A stretch of DNA of 64,000 nt from positions 1-64,000 of the forward strand of contig NZ_AXAU01000028.1 of NCBI RefSeq assembly GCF_000472965.1, read 5' to 3'. This document shows, one piece after another, positions 54,321 to 62,917 of this stretch. The first letter of the stretch is position 1. Each line of letters opens with the position of its first letter. This DNA is from Bradyrhizobium murdochi (GTDB taxonomy: Bacteria; Pseudomonadota; Alphaproteobacteria; Rhizobiales; Xanthobacteraceae). The notes under the pieces are model-generated. The model was not told the DNA's origin and did no database searches. It worked only from the letters and a program-made list of their open reading frames with translations. Both the position numbers and the translations under genes were made by a program.

Positions 54321-56243
54321 CTAAGCAGCAATTCTTGCATCTGTGCTCGCGAGCGACGGTTGGCAGCTCAGCTGACGGCACCAAATCTCAATGCACACGA
54401 GCGTGAAGAGGATGAACGCCACGTCGCTCCGATTCTGGTCGAACGCATTGCGCAACCGAGCGACTGCTGCGGGATCAAAGAGGCCTCGCGCTGTAACGAC
54501 GCGCGGCGATGTCATTTCCACAATCAGGCCGCGTGCAGGACCTGCCATCCAGGCCCTGAGAGGGACGCCAAAGCCTTGCTTCGCGCGATGCAGAACAGCC
54601 CGATTCAATCGGCCCGCCATAGCCTTCCGCAGAATCCGCTTCGTTTGCCAGAGTGTGATCTTTTGTGAGATCGGAACCTGCATCGCAAACGCCACCAGCC
54701 GGAGGTCAAGGAGAGGCACGCGGAGTTCGACCCCCTCCTGCATGCCCATCTTGTCCGTGTAATTGAGATTGAGGTCCGGCACGAATCCATGAAGGTCCAG
54801 TTGCAGCAGTCGTTCCACCGGGTGCAATTCGCGCGTGTCGCCCAGCAACCGGCCAAACGGGGCGCCATGACTCTCGAGCGATTGGCCTGGGGCCATCGCC
54901 ACGAGCGAGGTCCGCTCGCCCGCCGGCCAGTTCGAGAAGCTCATGGCTTCCGTCAGCATCTCGTCCTCGCTCAAGGCCAACAGCTGACCAAGGCGGCCGA
55001 GCCGACGCCCAAGAACGGAACGGCTGGGGAACCCCCTGATTAGGCGCGAGGTCAATCCACGTGCGTAAGGGATCTGATCCAGCGCCGCCCAAATGAACGC
55101 CGCGACGTGCCTACCGTACCCCGTGAACAGATCATCCCCTCCGGTGCCCGTCAGCAAGACCTTGATGCCATGTCGCTTTGCTTCTGCAGCGATCATCCGG
55201 GTCTGCAGGGCGGCAAAATCGCCAGTCGGCTCGTCCAATTCCCAGAGCATTCGGGGAAGCTGATCGATAAGCTCCGCCGTAGTCGGCACTTCGACCAGCG
55301 GGACCTCCAGCCTTCTTGCCATCTCGCGTGCATGGACAATATCGTCCCCGAAATTATCGGCGTGAGTACGGTCCTTCGGCACGCTTGCACAGAATGTGAC
55401 GATCCGAGCGGGATCAGTCGCTCTGCACATCGACGCCACAACGGCGCTGGAATCAACGCCTCCGGATAAGCAAGCGCCGACCGGCACGTCGGCAACCATT
55501 TGATCCGCAACGACCCGATCGAACAAATTCAGAAACGCCGTTCGTTCAACTCGCTCGCAGCGGGGGGGCGGGTGAGGAATCTTGTAGTATCGCTCGATCG
55601 TCAGCCCGCCGTTGGCGTCGACCCAGGCGCAATGTCCGGGCCGTAGCTTCCGAACAGACTTTAGCATGGTGGAAGCAGACGATGACCAGACGAATGCGAG
55701 GTGGTTCGCCACGCATCCCGTGTCGATATCGCGGGATACATCCGGGCACACCGTCAACGCCTTGAGTTCTGATGCAAACAGAAACCCGTGAGGTAGCGCG
55801 GCGTAGTACAAGGGTTTGACGCCGAGATGGTCACGAGCAATGAAGAGGTGCCGCGACGCGCGATCCCAGATCGCAAAAGCGAAGATGCCACTTAGGCGAC
55901 CGAGGCAGGACTGGCCCTCACATTCAAATAGACGAAGAAGCACCTCCGTATCGCTCTTGGTGCGAAATACGACACCGGCGCTTTCGAGTTCACGGCGCAA
56001 TTCCTTGAAATTGTAGATCTCGCCGTTGAATGAGATGACGTAACGTCCATCAGCTGTATGCATTGGCTGGTTGGCGGCAGCACTCAAATCGATTATTGAC
56101 AGGCGCGCGTGGCCAACCGCGAAATTCGACTCCGAATCCCGCCAGGCGGCGCGACCGTCTGGGCCACGATGACTAAGTCGATCGAGCATCGCATCGAGCA
56201 GCCGGTCACTCCAGGGACCGCGGAAGCCTGCAATACCGCACAT
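54321..56243 (-). CDS. asnB: Asparagine synthase (glutamine-hydrolysing), AsnB type
   Basis: A 640-residue amidotransferase. The start at 56,243 gives MCGIAGF, in which Cys2 is the N-terminal nucleophile of the glutaminase domain (MHTADGRYVISFNGEIYN, DTEVLLRLFE). The synthase domain has the PP-loop ACLSGGVDSSAVVAS and ELRVPLLDLRLVAFA. In polysaccharide loci such enzymes probably amidate sugar acids or link amino acids to uronates rather than making free asparagine; that role is inferred. The open frame upstream to 56,333 is not part of it. It leads the five-gene minus-strand set. Confidence 0.93.
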   Translation of the reverse strand: MCGIAGFRGPWSDRLLDAMLDRLSHRGPDGRAAWRDSESNFAVGHARLSIIDLSAAANQPMHTADGRYVISFNGEIYNFKELRRELESAGVVFRTKSDTEVLLRLFECEGQSCLGRLSGIFAFAIWDRASRHLFIARDHLGVKPLYYAALPHGFLFASELKALTVCPDVSRDIDTGCVANHLAFVWSSSASTMLKSVRKLRPGHCAWVDANGGLTIERYYKIPHPPPRCERVERTAFLNLFDRVVADQMVADVPVGACLSGGVDSSAVVASMCRATDPARIVTFCASVPKDRTHADNFGDDIVHAREMARRLEVPLVEVPTTAELIDQLPRMLWELDEPTGDFAALQTRMIAAEAKRHGIKVLLTGTGGDDLFTGYGRHVAAFIWAALDQIPYARGLTSRLIRGFPSRSVLGRRLGRLGQLLALSEDEMLTEAMSFSNWPAGERTSLVAMAPGQSLESHGAPFGRLLGDTRELHPVERLLQLDLHGFVPDLNLNYTDKMGMQEGVELRVPLLDLRLVAFAMQVPISQKITLWQTKRILRKAMAGRLNRAVLHRAKQGFGVPLRAWMAGPARGLIVEMTSPRVVTARGLFDPAAVARLRNAFDQNRSDVAFILFTLVCIEIWCRQLSCQPSLASTDARIAA

Positions 56244-56429
56244 GTGAGGGGATTCTCCCACCGGGGCGCGGGGAACGCGCAATCCGCGCTGGCGTTCCCC
56301 TCTGGGTGGAGGCGCGTTGCATCGGATAAACATAGGTTTAAATCAGGTCCGAACGAAATTGTGCCATGCCCCGCGGAACCTGCGGCTGTCAGCAGCGTTT
56401 AGCGCCGTGTTCCGAACCAGGAGAAGCAC
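56244..56429. promoter_or_regulatory. Divergent promoter region (asnB / GT2)
   Basis: A 186-base region between divergent genes that must contain the start signals for the minus-strand asnB operon and the plus-strand glycosyltransferase. No clear operator was recognised. Confidence 0.45.
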
Positions 56430-57437
56430 GTGGCCGACACTGGCGCTCGCGAAGGTACGACGGTGCCTGCAAAGGATGCGAGTTGGTCCTCCGGCTTGTC
56501 GCTCACGGCGATCATCCTGACTTACGATGAAGAACTGCACATAGAACGCTGCATTCGCAGTCTCAAATCCGTCGCGTCGCGCATCTATGTCGTCGATTCC
56601 TTTTCGACAGATGCGACAGTCGAGATCGCCCGGCGCGAGGGCGCCGAGGTGGTGCAACGAAAATTCAAAAATCAAGCCGATCAATTTCAATGGGCGCTCG
56701 ACAACCTGCCGACCGATACCGATTGGGTCATGCGTATTGACGCAGATGAGTACATTTCGACGGAGCTCGCCACATCGATGACGACACTCATTCCGCGCGC
56801 ACCCGCCTCCGTCTCCGGCTTTTACGTTGACCGCCTTGTCGTATTTCTCGGGCGCCCAATTCGCCACGGGGGCTTCTACCCGATGAGAGTCCTGAAAATC
56901 TGGCGGACAGGATTGGGCAGAGTAGAACAGCGTTGGATCGACGAGTACTGCGTCGTCAAGCATGGACTGGTTGACTACTGCCCAGGCGACTTGATTGACG
57001 AGAACTTACGGGACCTGACTTGGTGGACGGACAAACACAACAAGTATTCGAGCCGCAGGATGATTGACCTGCTCGACTATGAATTGCAGCTGGGACTGTC
57101 GCAGCATGCATTGAGCGGCAATGTGTCCCGACGACAAGTTGTCTACCACAGGATCAAAGCCAATATATACCCCGCTCTCCCGCCCTACTTTCGAGCTTTG
57201 GCGTACTACCTGTATCGGTACGTGTTTCGACTGGGGTTTCTCGACGGGCAGCAGGGTCTCGTTTTCTGTTTCCTGCAGGCTCTGTGGAACCTCTTTCTCG
57301 TGGACGCCAAGCTCTATGAGGCCCGTCGGATGATCGCAGCGGAGGGACTGGAGTCGTTCATCAAACATTTGCGGGACGCGCAGGGGCTCGACGTCGGCCC
57401 TTCTCGTTTGGAAAGCGAACCCCGCCGGAGCACGTAA
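56430..57437 (+). CDS. Family 2 glycosyltransferase (WaaE/KdtX-like)
   Basis: A 335-residue GT-A enzyme. The family opening is LTAIILTYDEELHIERCIRS, then IYVVDSFSTDATVEIA and the metal-binding DXD in WVMRIDADEYIS. The C-terminal part resembles WaaE-type beta-glucosyltransferases (NLRDLTWWTDKHNKYSS) with a hydrophobic segment near 270-300. The GTG start at 56,430 has AGGAG six bases upstream. It is the first gene of a plus-strand set with the pectate-lyase-like and Wzc-like genes. Confidence 0.92.
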   Translation: MADTGAREGTTVPAKDASWSSGLSLTAIILTYDEELHIERCIRSLKSVASRIYVVDSFSTDATVEIARREGAEVVQRKFKNQADQFQWALDNLPTDTDWVMRIDADEYISTELATSMTTLIPRAPASVSGFYVDRLVVFLGRPIRHGGFYPMRVLKIWRTGLGRVEQRWIDEYCVVKHGLVDYCPGDLIDENLRDLTWWTDKHNKYSSRRMIDLLDYELQLGLSQHALSGNVSRRQVVYHRIKANIYPALPPYFRALAYYLYRYVFRLGFLDGQQGLVFCFLQALWNLFLVDAKLYEARRMIAAEGLESFIKHLRDAQGLDVGPSRLESEPRRST

Positions 57438-57567
57438 GACCTGTTCTGTTGCCGTGCCTTTGGGCCATCTGGGAACGGAGGGGTTCGGACACTCGGAAGA
57501 AAGACCTCAATTCAAGGTTTGCGCGCGTGCCGAAGTGCCCAGTGAATGGAACGCGAGGGAGAGAGAC

Positions 57568-59115
57568 ATGAACCGCCGGGACTTGCTCTTCCTGGGCGCT
57601 GTGGGCGGCTTCTCGGGTTCAGCTCGTGCACAGTCAAACAAACCTAAAAGCATTGAAGCCCGACTAGACGTTCGGAAGTTTGGTGCGGTCGGTGATGGTG
57701 TGCACGACGATACAAATGCCTTTCGGCAGGCCATCGATTACGCCTGCAACAACAAAATGCAACTGGTGATTCCCGGTACGCCGCAATCATATTTGATCTC
57801 CGACTCTCTACTAATTCCACATGGCAAGCACGGTTGGGCGATCACGGGAGAGGCTGGGCGAGTCACCATCACACAAGCCGCCAACAACAAACCAATCTTC
57901 CTGTTCTCCAGCCACGGTCACGACTATCGAGATACTACCAACCGTGCTTTCAGCCTGAAAAACCTGCGAGCGGCGTGGACGCGCAATCAATCCATCGCGA
58001 ACAAAGAGTCAAACATGTTCCTGTTCGACGACGGCGGGTACGCGGATTTTCAGATCGACAATTGCGAGAACCACAACGGCTGTCGACTTGTTTCAACTCG
58101 CGAGGTGCAGGCACCCGGTCGCCCTCTGAACCTGTGGGGATGTATTATGTCGCATCTCTTCAGCGGTTACGTGGCGAGTGGCGCGGCCATTCGCCTGAGG
58201 ACCAACCCGGTCGAGGGGATGCCGAACATCCTGATTTCGCATGTCTACGCGCTTCGGCAAATGGCGGAAGAGGAACTCATTCATTTGGCAGGTTGCTCAA
58301 GCGTCAACATCGACAATGTCGAGATCAACTTCGGCCGCGGATCTCAGCTCGTCTGCTGGGGCGGAACGACGGAGGTCAATGTGCGCGCATGGCGAATGGA
58401 GCAATGCACAGTAGCCGACACGCCGCGGAACGTCATTTTTGACCTAAGTGGCAACGGGCCGACTCAACAAGGCACCTACCGTTTCCAAGGCGTCGAGATG
58501 CGATTTACGACGATCGACAGCACACGGCCCCACTCCGTGTTTCACGCCAGCGCCGGCGCGCAAGTGATCATTGACGGCTATCAAGAAGTTGCGACCGCAC
58601 GCAAGTCAGGTGAGCTGACGGTGGCCACCACACAGGACGCACGGGTCCAGTTCCGCAGTGTTGCCGACATCATTTCCCCCCATGTCTTTCTATTGGACAA
58701 CCATCAACTGGCGGACATCACCTTCGCGACCACGGAAGTGCTGCGCTTTTACAAAAACGGCCTGACGTCGCGCATGGATCGCGTGACGAACGACTCACCT
58801 AGCGCGATCAAGGGCCAAGTCGTGGGGGCTGCGGGTTGGATATGGGCGGTCGAGGTCAGCTTGGACTCGGACGTAACGGCAGGAAAGATCGAGCTGGTGG
58901 TCTTCAAGAACGGACTGCTAATCGATTCCGGAGCGATGAAGCTTGCCATCAGGAACGGTTCTAGGAGCGTAAAGGTTGCAACCGTGATCAAGAACACTAA
59001 CCATCCGGATTATCATGTAGTCCCTGGGGATCTTGTCCACTTCGAGATCTCGACGGACCAATTGTTTGCTGGCCCGAAGAACGCGCTCTTCAATCTCATG
59101 ATTGCGAACATCTAG
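57568..59115 (+). CDS. Tat-exported pectate-lyase-like (right-handed beta-helix) protein
   Basis: A 515-residue exported protein. It has a Tat signal (MNRRDLLFLGAVGGFSGSAR) and the Pectate_lyase_3 opening DVRKFGAVGDGVHDDTNAF. The rest looks like beta-helix repeats (NCENHNGCRLV, LAGCSSVNIDNVEINFG, VRAWRMEQCTV), ending with a beta domain (GAAGWIWAVEVSLDSDV). This class includes glycan lyases and hydrolases; the catalytic residues are not obvious. AGGGAGAGAG before the ATG at 57,568 sets the start. It may trim or bind the polymer in the periplasm. Confidence 0.85.
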   Translation: MNRRDLLFLGAVGGFSGSARAQSNKPKSIEARLDVRKFGAVGDGVHDDTNAFRQAIDYACNNKMQLVIPGTPQSYLISDSLLIPHGKHGWAITGEAGRVTITQAANNKPIFLFSSHGHDYRDTTNRAFSLKNLRAAWTRNQSIANKESNMFLFDDGGYADFQIDNCENHNGCRLVSTREVQAPGRPLNLWGCIMSHLFSGYVASGAAIRLRTNPVEGMPNILISHVYALRQMAEEELIHLAGCSSVNIDNVEINFGRGSQLVCWGGTTEVNVRAWRMEQCTVADTPRNVIFDLSGNGPTQQGTYRFQGVEMRFTTIDSTRPHSVFHASAGAQVIIDGYQEVATARKSGELTVATTQDARVQFRSVADIISPHVFLLDNHQLADITFATTEVLRFYKNGLTSRMDRVTNDSPSAIKGQVVGAAGWIWAVEVSLDSDVTAGKIELVVFKNGLLIDSGAMKLAIRNGSRSVKVATVIKNTNHPDYHVVPGDLVHFEISTDQLFAGPKNALFNLMIANI

Positions 59116-59398
59116 ACAGCGCCCGCGGCCCCGGCAAGCTTGAGGGATCGGCTGCCACCCACCGCTCACCTGCCTCTATTGCACCGCTTTTCATCTGCTT
59201 CCGATGCACAGTACCGACGCAGGGATCGTCTGCCATCCAACTTTGCTGCCGCGAAGGCCTGGCGCGCTCCTCGTCCTGCGAAAGGAAGCGAAGCGCTTAG
59301 GCGCTGAAATCTGTGGCGCAAGCCGAGAAGCGCGGCTCATTCGTCGTTCAAAATTGGGACCCGTTCACGACGGGAACATTGGAACTTGAAGTGCGTTA
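59116..59398. other. Intergenic DNA before the Wzc-like gene
   Basis: No gene is supported and no strong terminator was seen. It could hold a promoter for the Wzc-like gene. Confidence 0.35.
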
Positions 59399-61219
59399 AT
59401 GTTGAGGCGCAGTTTGTCTCCTTTGGCATTTTGGCCCCAAATGTATAAACCCGACAAGTCGACAGCTCTGCTCGGGGAGATGGAACAAGCGCCCGCTGTT
59501 CCAGCAGAGAACCTCACATCTGGCATCGCATTCATCCGCCGCAACCTGCGACTGATCCTGACATTTCTTGCCCTGAGCATCGCATCATCCGCAGGCTATC
59601 TTCTCTTTTCTGCCCCCCGCTTTACTGCGGAAGCCGTTTTATACATCGAGAAACCGCAGATCCGCCCTGTTCAGCTGGAGTCCGCTAGCAGCGACAATTC
59701 TGTCGATTCTAAAACGGTCGACAGCCAAGTCGAGATTTTGAAATCAGATGCAATCGCGATGTCAGTTGTCAAAAGGCTTCAACTGGCGGAAGCTGCGGCT
59801 TTCATAGGTACGAGAACCGCAGGTTTGACTGCCGAACAGGACGCGATGCGCGTCCTGCGACGAAATCTATCCGTGTCGCGGGTCGGCCTTTCTGCGGTGA
59901 TCAAGATCAACTTTACCGATACTGATCCCCGGCAAGCCGCCCAAATTGCGAATGCCGTTGCTGCCGCGTACATCGAAAATCGGATCAATGCCACAAATCA
60001 GGCCGCAGATGCCGCCACCAATTGGCTGGAAGCTCGGCTGCGTGACCTCGAGAAGAAGGCAGCCGATGCAGAGAAGCAAGTCCAAGAATTTCAAGCAAAG
60101 AATGAAATCGACGAGCAGGCAAAGCTGAGCGAGCTTCGGGCAAACGCAAGGACGTACCGAAGGCTCTACGACAGCTTTGTCCAGCGCTACGCTGAAGCCG
60201 GTCAGCAAAAGTCGTTCCAGTTCGCCGAGGGTCAAGTCGTCAGTCCAGCTCTACCGCCAGCGTTCAAGAGCAAGCCGAATCCTGTTCTCGTGCTGCCGAT
60301 TGCTGTATTCGGCGGACTTTGCATCGGTCTTGCGGTTGCGGCTTGGACGGAGCTGTCGGATCGGACGTTCCGGACGCCCGAGCACGTTGCGGAACGCCTG
60401 AAGACGAACTGTCTCGGCGCGCTCGAATGGATTCGAAAGCCATACTGGCGACCTCTGGCTTTGCGCGCGCGGTTCCGGAACAAGCTAGCGGATTCCAAAC
60501 TGATACCTTCGAACGGCCTCTTCTCGTATGTGTTGACAAATCCCACCTCGCATTTCGCCGACACAATCCGCTCGATAAGACCCTTGTGCGATCTTCTTGC
60601 GCCGGAACAGCCGTCGAGGATTGTCGGATTTACATCTGCGCTCGACGGGGAAGGCAAGTCGACAGTCGCTGCGAATTTTGCGCAGCTTGTCTCGCGTGGA
60701 GGACGCAGAGTCCTGCTCGTTGATGCGGACTTCCGCAAGAGGACGCTGTCACGTTCCTTGACGCCGCGCGCCTTGAAGGGCTGGTGCGACTTAGCCCTTG
60801 CGCGCGCTGTCCCCGAAGAAGTCGTCCGGATCTATGACGCGAGTAAAATGCATTTCTTGCCTCTCCTGAAAATGCCCGAGCCGTTCGAGCCGACGGAGTT
60901 TCTGGCATCGGACAGCGTCCGCACGATGTTTGAAGAGTTGCGACAGCAATACGACTATATTGTCGTGGATTTACCGTCTCTTGCGCCAGTTATCGCCGTC
61001 CGGGCTTCAACCGTGACGATCGACGCCTACGTCCTGGTAGTGGAATGGGGCAAGACCTCGAACGAGACGGTGCAATGCGCTTTGGCATCAGCCCAAGGAG
61101 TGCATCACAAACTGCTCGGTGCGATTCTGAACAAGACCGACCTTCGCTCAATGCAGCGCTACACACCCCACCATAATAGCGAGTGTTATTTTCGTGGCCC
61201 GACGGCCTCCTCCTTTTGA
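59399..61219 (+). CDS. Wzc-like polysaccharide copolymerase/tyrosine autokinase
   Basis: A 606-residue (or 592 from ATG 59,441) inner-membrane protein controlling chain length and export. Layout: Wzz domain with a first membrane segment (LILTFLALSIASSAGYLLF), a periplasmic part with coiled coil (LRDLEKKAADAEKQVQEFQA), a second segment (VLPIAVFGGLCIGLAVAAW), then the kinase with Walker A DGEGKST, Walker A' VLLVDADFRKR and Walker B IVVDLPS. The C-terminal Tyr cluster is poor: only two Tyr occur in the last 20 residues. Its last 34 bases overlap the 3' end of the convergent exporter gene. Confidence 0.9.
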   Translation: MLRRSLSPLAFWPQMYKPDKSTALLGEMEQAPAVPAENLTSGIAFIRRNLRLILTFLALSIASSAGYLLFSAPRFTAEAVLYIEKPQIRPVQLESASSDNSVDSKTVDSQVEILKSDAIAMSVVKRLQLAEAAAFIGTRTAGLTAEQDAMRVLRRNLSVSRVGLSAVIKINFTDTDPRQAAQIANAVAAAYIENRINATNQAADAATNWLEARLRDLEKKAADAEKQVQEFQAKNEIDEQAKLSELRANARTYRRLYDSFVQRYAEAGQQKSFQFAEGQVVSPALPPAFKSKPNPVLVLPIAVFGGLCIGLAVAAWTELSDRTFRTPEHVAERLKTNCLGALEWIRKPYWRPLALRARFRNKLADSKLIPSNGLFSYVLTNPTSHFADTIRSIRPLCDLLAPEQPSRIVGFTSALDGEGKSTVAANFAQLVSRGGRRVLLVDADFRKRTLSRSLTPRALKGWCDLALARAVPEEVVRIYDASKMHFLPLLKMPEPFEPTEFLASDSVRTMFEELRQQYDYIVVDLPSLAPVIAVRASTVTIDAYVLVVEWGKTSNETVQCALASAQGVHHKLLGAILNKTDLRSMQRYTPHHNSECYFRGPTASSF

Positions 61220-62544
61220 CCTTCGTCGGGCGCCGCAGGCGATCCAGAATCGGTGAATTTTGGGAGGCCCTCCAGTCGTAGCCGCACCTCAACGACGTCG
61301 CCGGGCATCAACCTGGTGTCTTCATTGGCAGTCATATTGCTGGAGGTGTCATTGTCATTTCTGTACACTTTGATATCTGGCTCCCCACCGGCTCCGCGGG
61401 CGAGTTGAGATCGCACCACACCCGCGTATAACAATTTGTCGCCGACAGCCTGGAGTCGAGCCCGGATGGTGGCGAGTCGGACGTTGGCGTCCTGCAATTT
61501 TGCCAGCAAGTTGTCCCGCCTCTGGTCCTGCACACGCTCCAATCGTCTCGCGAATTCGCTCCGTTCGCGCGCCACCTGAGCTATCAGCGCGGTCGTCTGA
61601 AGTACCCGAGTGGCTGAAAACAGCGTCATTCGGCGCGAGTCCGAGAGCCGTGTCATGGGCACCATTCCCTTGCTAAATCTGGCTTGCACTTCCGCGAAAT
61701 CGGCAGCATCAGTGTCCGCGTCCTTCTGTTCCGTCTCTCTTTGATGCTGGAGCGTCGCGATCCGCCCGTCCTCCTGCTGGACGGCGTTCTCGAGATATTG
61801 CTTCTCCTTTTGATGATCGGAATTGTCGACGCTGAGCCGTTGAGCCTCAAGATCCAGTATCTTCGAAGTTACCACCAATGGGAGCGGCAGATCGTCCATA
61901 TTCGTTTGCCCGAGTGCGCTCTTACCGTCGAGTTCGGCTTGAAAACGTTCAGCCTGTGCCCGCACCTTGGCAAACTCCGTCCATAGTTCGTAGTAATCAC
62001 TGCGAAAATCCGATGAGTCCAGAAAAGGATCCCGCCCCCTGAACCGCTTTGTGTCATAGCCGCCGGCAAGCGCGATGCCCTGGCGCACGGTCATTCCAGG
62101 CCGATATGGCTGAGTCCCAGGATTGGCCACGTCGCCATTGAGGTATATCGGCCGATATTCCGCCACGGTCATTGTAACCTCATCGGGAGACACGGTGACA
62201 ACCTCGTCCCGCGACATCAAGCGCCCCTGCTGATCTGGCACCCGAGGGCGAAAAGCCTTGGTTGAAAGTATCGACTTCACTTGTTTGCGCAATTCAGCCA
62301 CGGTGAGGCCTGCGGCCTTGATATCTCCAATCAATGGAAATGAGGCTTGGCCATTCAGATCGATCATGACCCGGTGCCGCAAATCCGGAATTCCGACTGC
62401 TTGGACCTCGAGCACATCGCCGGGTGCCAGCAGGTACTCGCCGCGCGCCGCTACCGGGGCAAGCAGGACTGCCATGACCATCAGGACTCGCTGAGGCTGT
62501 GCAGCCGACCCAAACAGGAGCTTGAGGAAGCTTATTGCCTTCAT
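61186..62544 (-). CDS. ExoF/Wza-like outer-membrane polysaccharide exporter
   Basis: A 452-residue OPX protein. It has a signal segment (LMVMAVLLAPVAARG), the Poly_export domain (YLLAPGDVLEVQAVGIPDL, GQASFPLIGDIKAAG), an SLBB-like segment (YLNGDVANPGTQPYRPGMTV) and a long coiled-coil region (about 235-370) as in rhizobial ExoF. There is no lipobox Cys. The ATG at 62,544 is supported by GGAGG five bases upstream; the open frame upstream has no family similarity. It ends inside the Wzc-like gene on the other strand. Confidence 0.9.
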   Translation of the reverse strand: MKAISFLKLLFGSAAQPQRVLMVMAVLLAPVAARGEYLLAPGDVLEVQAVGIPDLRHRVMIDLNGQASFPLIGDIKAAGLTVAELRKQVKSILSTKAFRPRVPDQQGRLMSRDEVVTVSPDEVTMTVAEYRPIYLNGDVANPGTQPYRPGMTVRQGIALAGGYDTKRFRGRDPFLDSSDFRSDYYELWTEFAKVRAQAERFQAELDGKSALGQTNMDDLPLPLVVTSKILDLEAQRLSVDNSDHQKEKQYLENAVQQEDGRIATLQHQRETEQKDADTDAADFAEVQARFSKGMVPMTRLSDSRRMTLFSATRVLQTTALIAQVARERSEFARRLERVQDQRRDNLLAKLQDANVRLATIRARLQAVGDKLLYAGVVRSQLARGAGGEPDIKVYRNDNDTSSNMTANEDTRLMPGDVVEVRLRLEGLPKFTDSGSPAAPDEGQKEEAVGPRK

Positions 62545-62917
62545 CCCGTCCTCCACCGCGGCCCGGGGGATGCTGCCTGCTACAACCAGGCCCCCTCTGA
62601 GAAGTTCCCCTGCCAGTGTTTCCTTGGACGCGTCCCGCGTCACCGCCCCGGCGACGGATCGCCGGTCGGATCCGACGTGAAAAGGTCGCCGGGCGCTCTG
62701 TTTTTCCATCCCTGTCATGCGCAAGCCGCCGCGGCGAGGTTCTCGGTCAGAGGGAACCGATCTCGGTCGCCTCCGTTGTAATGCGACAAGTCCCGGCAGA
62801 GATCCGTGCCTCGGCGGCACGCGACGACCATCTCGGATCAGTTTCGGCCGCCAGTTGTCCCGTGCCACTCAGTGTATGTCGGAAACGTACATGTACGCTC
62901 CAGCGCAATCAAACGCG
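62545..62917. promoter_or_regulatory. Divergent promoter region of exporter and glycosyltransferase
   Basis: A 373-base region between divergent genes. It contains the perfect 12-base palindrome CGTACATGTACG at 62,886-62,897, just 20 bases before the glycosyltransferase start, which may be an operator. Confidence 0.5.
62886..62897. promoter_or_regulatory. Perfect palindrome CGTACATGTACG, possible operator
   Basis: The 12 bases equal their own reverse complement. The position upstream of a polysaccharide gene and opposite the exporter gene suits a dimeric regulator, for example a LuxR- or Crp-type protein. No regulator can be named. Confidence 0.4.
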
